NCBI GenBank assembly: GCA_009841235.1 | Contig: VXMH01000048.1 | Location: forward strand, 1-57,341 | DNA length: 57,341 nt | Direction of reading: 5' to 3' | Source: Caldilineaceae bacterium SB0661_bin_32 | GTDB lineage: Bacteria > Chloroflexota > Anaerolineae > Caldilineales > Caldilineaceae | Shown: positions 55,010 to 57,341 of the stretch, piece after piece | How the letters are laid out: the number at the start of each line of letters is the position of its first letter | Numbering within the stretch: the stretch's first letter is position 1 | The notes under the pieces: model-generated | Seen by the model: the letters and a program-made list of their open reading frames with translations, nothing else | Told to the model about the DNA's origin: nothing | Database searches by the model: none | Program-made: the position numbers and the translations under genes

Positions 55010-57040
55010 CTAACTTTGGCTCGCGGGATCATCCCAGTAGAAAGTATGCACCTGCACCAGGCCCCCGTGGGAGGTCGGGTTGCTGAGCGGATACACATAC
55101 TCGGGATCGATGCCCCGCAGCCCGTTCAGAACTATCAGGGGATTGGGAATCTGGCCCAGATAACCGATTTGGGGCAGTTCTTCTGCCCAGACGTCCAGAA
55201 TCTGGAAGAACAGCTCGGTGCGGCGCGCCTCGTCCGGTTCGACCAGGATCTCGTCCCACAGGTTCCACATTGTGCGGATCCAGTGGCCCTCCGGCGGTTC
55301 TTCAGCGACGGGGTGAGAGGGATCCAGGCGCCAGCGGCCCCAGGCTTCGCCCCAGGGCCGGTCGAGACCGGTGCCGAGGAAGAAGGCGGGGTCGACCAGC
55401 GGCAGGAGTGAGCGGCCGCTGCCCCAAAAGGCTGCGTCGATCTCGTTTGCGCCCCAGTGCTCTTCGTAGAGGGAGCGTTCAATGCCCTTGTACGTCGCCT
55501 TGATGCCGACGTCCGCCAGGTAGTTGATGATGATCTGGACGGCGTCCTCATCGGGCGAGCCGGGCTGCGCAGTCCCTTCGACAACGAAGCTGATCGTCTC
55601 TCCGCTGCCGTCCGGGTAGACACGGAATCCGTCGCTGTCTCTTTCGGCGTAGCCTGCTTCATCGAGAAGCAGGTTGGCCCGGTCGGGATCGTATTCGATG
55701 TATGCGTTGGCCTGCTTTGGGTAGGACTGCGGCGACTGTTCCAGCGGGCTGTACTGGCGCGGCGTGTAGAGCCCTTCGAAGGCCAGTTCGTTGAGCGTGT
55801 CACGATCCACCGCGAGAGACATGGCGATGCGCACGTCGCGGTTCTGAAAGAACTGGCGCAGACGCGGCTTCTGGACGGTCTGGTTCGGAGTCAGGCAGAC
55901 GTGCTGGTCGCCGGCGCCCAGCTGGACGCGATAGCCGCCGTTATCCTCGTTTTCCTTGTACAGCGTGAAATTGGCAGCGCTGACGTGGCGTTGCTGAAAG
56001 TCGACTTCACCGTTGATGATGCGCAGGTCGAAGACGTCGTTGGTATCGAAGAGACGGTGGCGGATGGCGTCTATGTAAGGAAGCTGGTTCCCGTCCGGAT
56101 CCACCTGCCAGAAGTAGGCGTTTCTTTCCATGAGAAAGAGTTCTTCCGACAAGGGGTTGCTGGCCGTGAAGGAGTAGAGACTTGGCAGCTCCGGGTTCAG
56201 ATACCACCAGTTGCGGTCGGAGAAGAGGGCCGTCCAGGTGTCGAAGCCGCTTTCTTCCACCGCAGCTTCAAGCGCCTCCTTGTCGTCGGTCGTCTCCATA
56301 TGAAACTGGGAGAGATAGTGATGCGGGACGAACAGGTCTCTTGTCAAAGGGGCGACGCGGTCAAGGAACATCGGGTTCGGATGAGCGAAGGTAAAGACGA
56401 CGGTATGTTTGTCGGGAAACTCCATCGTCATGGGCGTACGCTCGGGGCCTGTCACCCAGTGGCGGCCGATGGCCGGCGTAATGTCCTTGTTGAGCATGAC
56501 GTTTTCATGCCACCAGGCGAAGTTGTCGGAGTCGAAGGCGGCCCCGTCGGACCACTTCATTCCCTCGCGCAGGTGGAAGGTCCAGACGGTGGCGTCGTCA
56601 TTGTTTTCCCATGATTCGGCGATGTTGGGGCGGAGGGAAAGCTCAGGCGTATACCAGGTCAACCCCTGGCGGGCGAGCTTGGTGGGACCCCAGCGGTCGG
56701 AAACGCCTTTGAAGCCGCGGCGCATGGCGCCGCCGTAGTTGCCGATGCCTTCCATGCCTTCGAGGACGAGGGGATTGGCGGGAAGCCGTTCATCGATCGG
56801 GGGCAGAGCTCCGTCCGCGACCATTTCGGCCAGCATTGGGGCTTCTCTATAGCCGCCGGGAGAAGCTGGAGCCTGTGCAGACGCCTCGGTCTCCGCATCG
56901 GCGGCCGTCGCCGGCATATCCTGGGCGGCTGGTTCGCCCCCGGCACAGGCGGCGGCAACAACCCCTGCCGTGCCGATAGCCCCCAACTGGAGGAATCGCC
57001 TTCGGGTGATGTCGTCGGACCGCAGTTCCAGTTTCTTCAT
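55010..57040 (-). CDS. ABC substrate-binding lipoprotein, family 5 (peptide/oligosaccharide type)
   Basis: A 676-residue SBP_bac_5-class protein, at the long end for the family. The N-terminus is a Tat lipoprotein signal (TRRRFLQLG, lipobox AAAC with C32) and an Ala/Thr-rich linker to about residue 65. Family blocks are TVWTFHLREGMKWSDGAAFDSDNFAW, RNAYFWQVDPDGNQLPYID and RQFFQNRDVRIAMSLAVDRDTLNE. These proteins bind peptides, nickel or plant oligosaccharides. AAGGAG lies 10 nt before the ATG. It heads the operon running to 50743; its permeases and ATPase are not in the window. Confidence 0.93.
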   Translation of the reverse strand: MKKLELRSDDITRRRFLQLGAIGTAGVVAAACAGGEPAAQDMPATAADAETEASAQAPASPGGYREAPMLAEMVADGALPPIDERLPANPLVLEGMEGIGNYGGAMRRGFKGVSDRWGPTKLARQGLTWYTPELSLRPNIAESWENNDDATVWTFHLREGMKWSDGAAFDSDNFAWWHENVMLNKDITPAIGRHWVTGPERTPMTMEFPDKHTVVFTFAHPNPMFLDRVAPLTRDLFVPHHYLSQFHMETTDDKEALEAAVEESGFDTWTALFSDRNWWYLNPELPSLYSFTASNPLSEELFLMERNAYFWQVDPDGNQLPYIDAIRHRLFDTNDVFDLRIINGEVDFQQRHVSAANFTLYKENEDNGGYRVQLGAGDQHVCLTPNQTVQKPRLRQFFQNRDVRIAMSLAVDRDTLNELAFEGLYTPRQYSPLEQSPQSYPKQANAYIEYDPDRANLLLDEAGYAERDSDGFRVYPDGSGETISFVVEGTAQPGSPDEDAVQIIINYLADVGIKATYKGIERSLYEEHWGANEIDAAFWGSGRSLLPLVDPAFFLGTGLDRPWGEAWGRWRLDPSHPVAEEPPEGHWIRTMWNLWDEILVEPDEARRTELFFQILDVWAEELPQIGYLGQIPNPLIVLNGLRGIDPEYVYPLSNPTSHGGLVQVHTFYWDDPASQS

Positions 57041-57098
57041 GGCAGTTTCTCCTTTTGCCAGAATTCATCGCATACAAAGGGTATCTACAGGCAGCGCA

Positions 57099-57127
57099 AT
57101 TGTACTCAAACGGACGCTTGCCGTCAA
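57099..57127 (-). promoter_or_regulatory. Promoter for the catabolic operon at 50.7-57 kb
   Basis: TTGACG and TACAAT are 17 nt apart on the minus strand, giving a start near 57092, about 50 nt before the binding-protein ATG. The remaining 57128-57341 is purine-rich with no gene. Confidence 0.7.
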
Positions 57128-57341
57128 AGGGCACTCGAGGGGCGGATGCATCCCAGATTTGGGGTGGGAACAAAGGCGAGGAGAGAGGGGAGAGAAGTGA
57201 GGAGTGAGAGCTGCTGGTTCCTCTGCCGGAGAGCGGAGCGCGGGCTGGCCGCGGCTTTGTCGTCTGAAATCTCCGACATTGACAGGTTTTGTCCAGTTTT
57301 TGGGGGGGGGAAGCCCGGTTCATCCTGTCGATGGCTGAGGG

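Overview
The window is GC-rich, densely coded chromosomal DNA from a bacterium, probably a Chloroflexota (Anaerolineae/Caldilineales-like) organism. That placement is inferred from gene content: several ABC importers whose binding proteins carry Tat-type lipoprotein signals, a class I HMG-CoA reductase, a PurL with two fused PurS-like domains, a cluster of phytanoyl-CoA dioxygenase-like (PhyH) genes, and Thr/Pro-linked SH3 proteins. No phage, plasmid, rRNA, CRISPR or transposase signal was seen.

Layout. 1-226 is a repeat-rich non-coding edge. 227-3362 (minus) holds an unknown 474-residue protein, a sugar isomerase/epimerase-like TIM barrel and an SMP-30 lactonase. 3692-5520 (plus) holds gltX, tRNA-Gln(CUG) and a strong terminator. 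5539-16706 (minus) is a purine operon in the order purL-purQ-purC-purE-purK-purF-purD, followed by an HMG-CoA reductase gene. tRNA-Glu(UUC) and a terminator hairpin lie immediately upstream of purL. 17333-21293 (plus) carries an amino-acid-type binding protein and one permease, a second TIM-barrel isomerase and a Gfo/Idh/MocA oxidoreductase. A bicupin and a PhyH-like oxygenase follow on the minus strand. 23664-28490 (plus) is a sugar ABC importer followed by a cytochrome P450. argG and argJ follow, then a Phd-type antitoxin with a truncated vapC.

32169-40977 (minus) contains two successive modules, each made of one sugar-binding lipoprotein, two permeases and one PhyH oxygenase, with no ATPase. 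41154-44983 (minus) holds an amidase, a Uma2 nuclease-like protein, a thioredoxin-fold protein and a secreted SH3b protein. 45096-49552 (minus) is a complete aapJQMP amino-acid importer. After a plus-strand zinc-ribbon membrane protein at 50148, 50743-57040 (minus) is a catabolic operon: a family 5 binding protein, an oligogalacturonate-lyase-like beta-propeller, an enolase-superfamily enzyme and a ThDP enzyme.

Taken together, the accessory part looks like a scavenging heterotroph's kit. It pairs uptake of sugars, acids and amino acids with non-heme iron oxygenases, isomerases and dehydrogenases that could trim unusual substrates. The housekeeping part (purine, arginine and mevalonate enzymes, tRNA charging) is ordinary in function, but shows two notable designs: the tandem PurS-PurL fusion, and a terminator between tRNA-Glu and the purine operon. 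Five of the six binding-protein genes are followed by a strong intercistronic hairpin.
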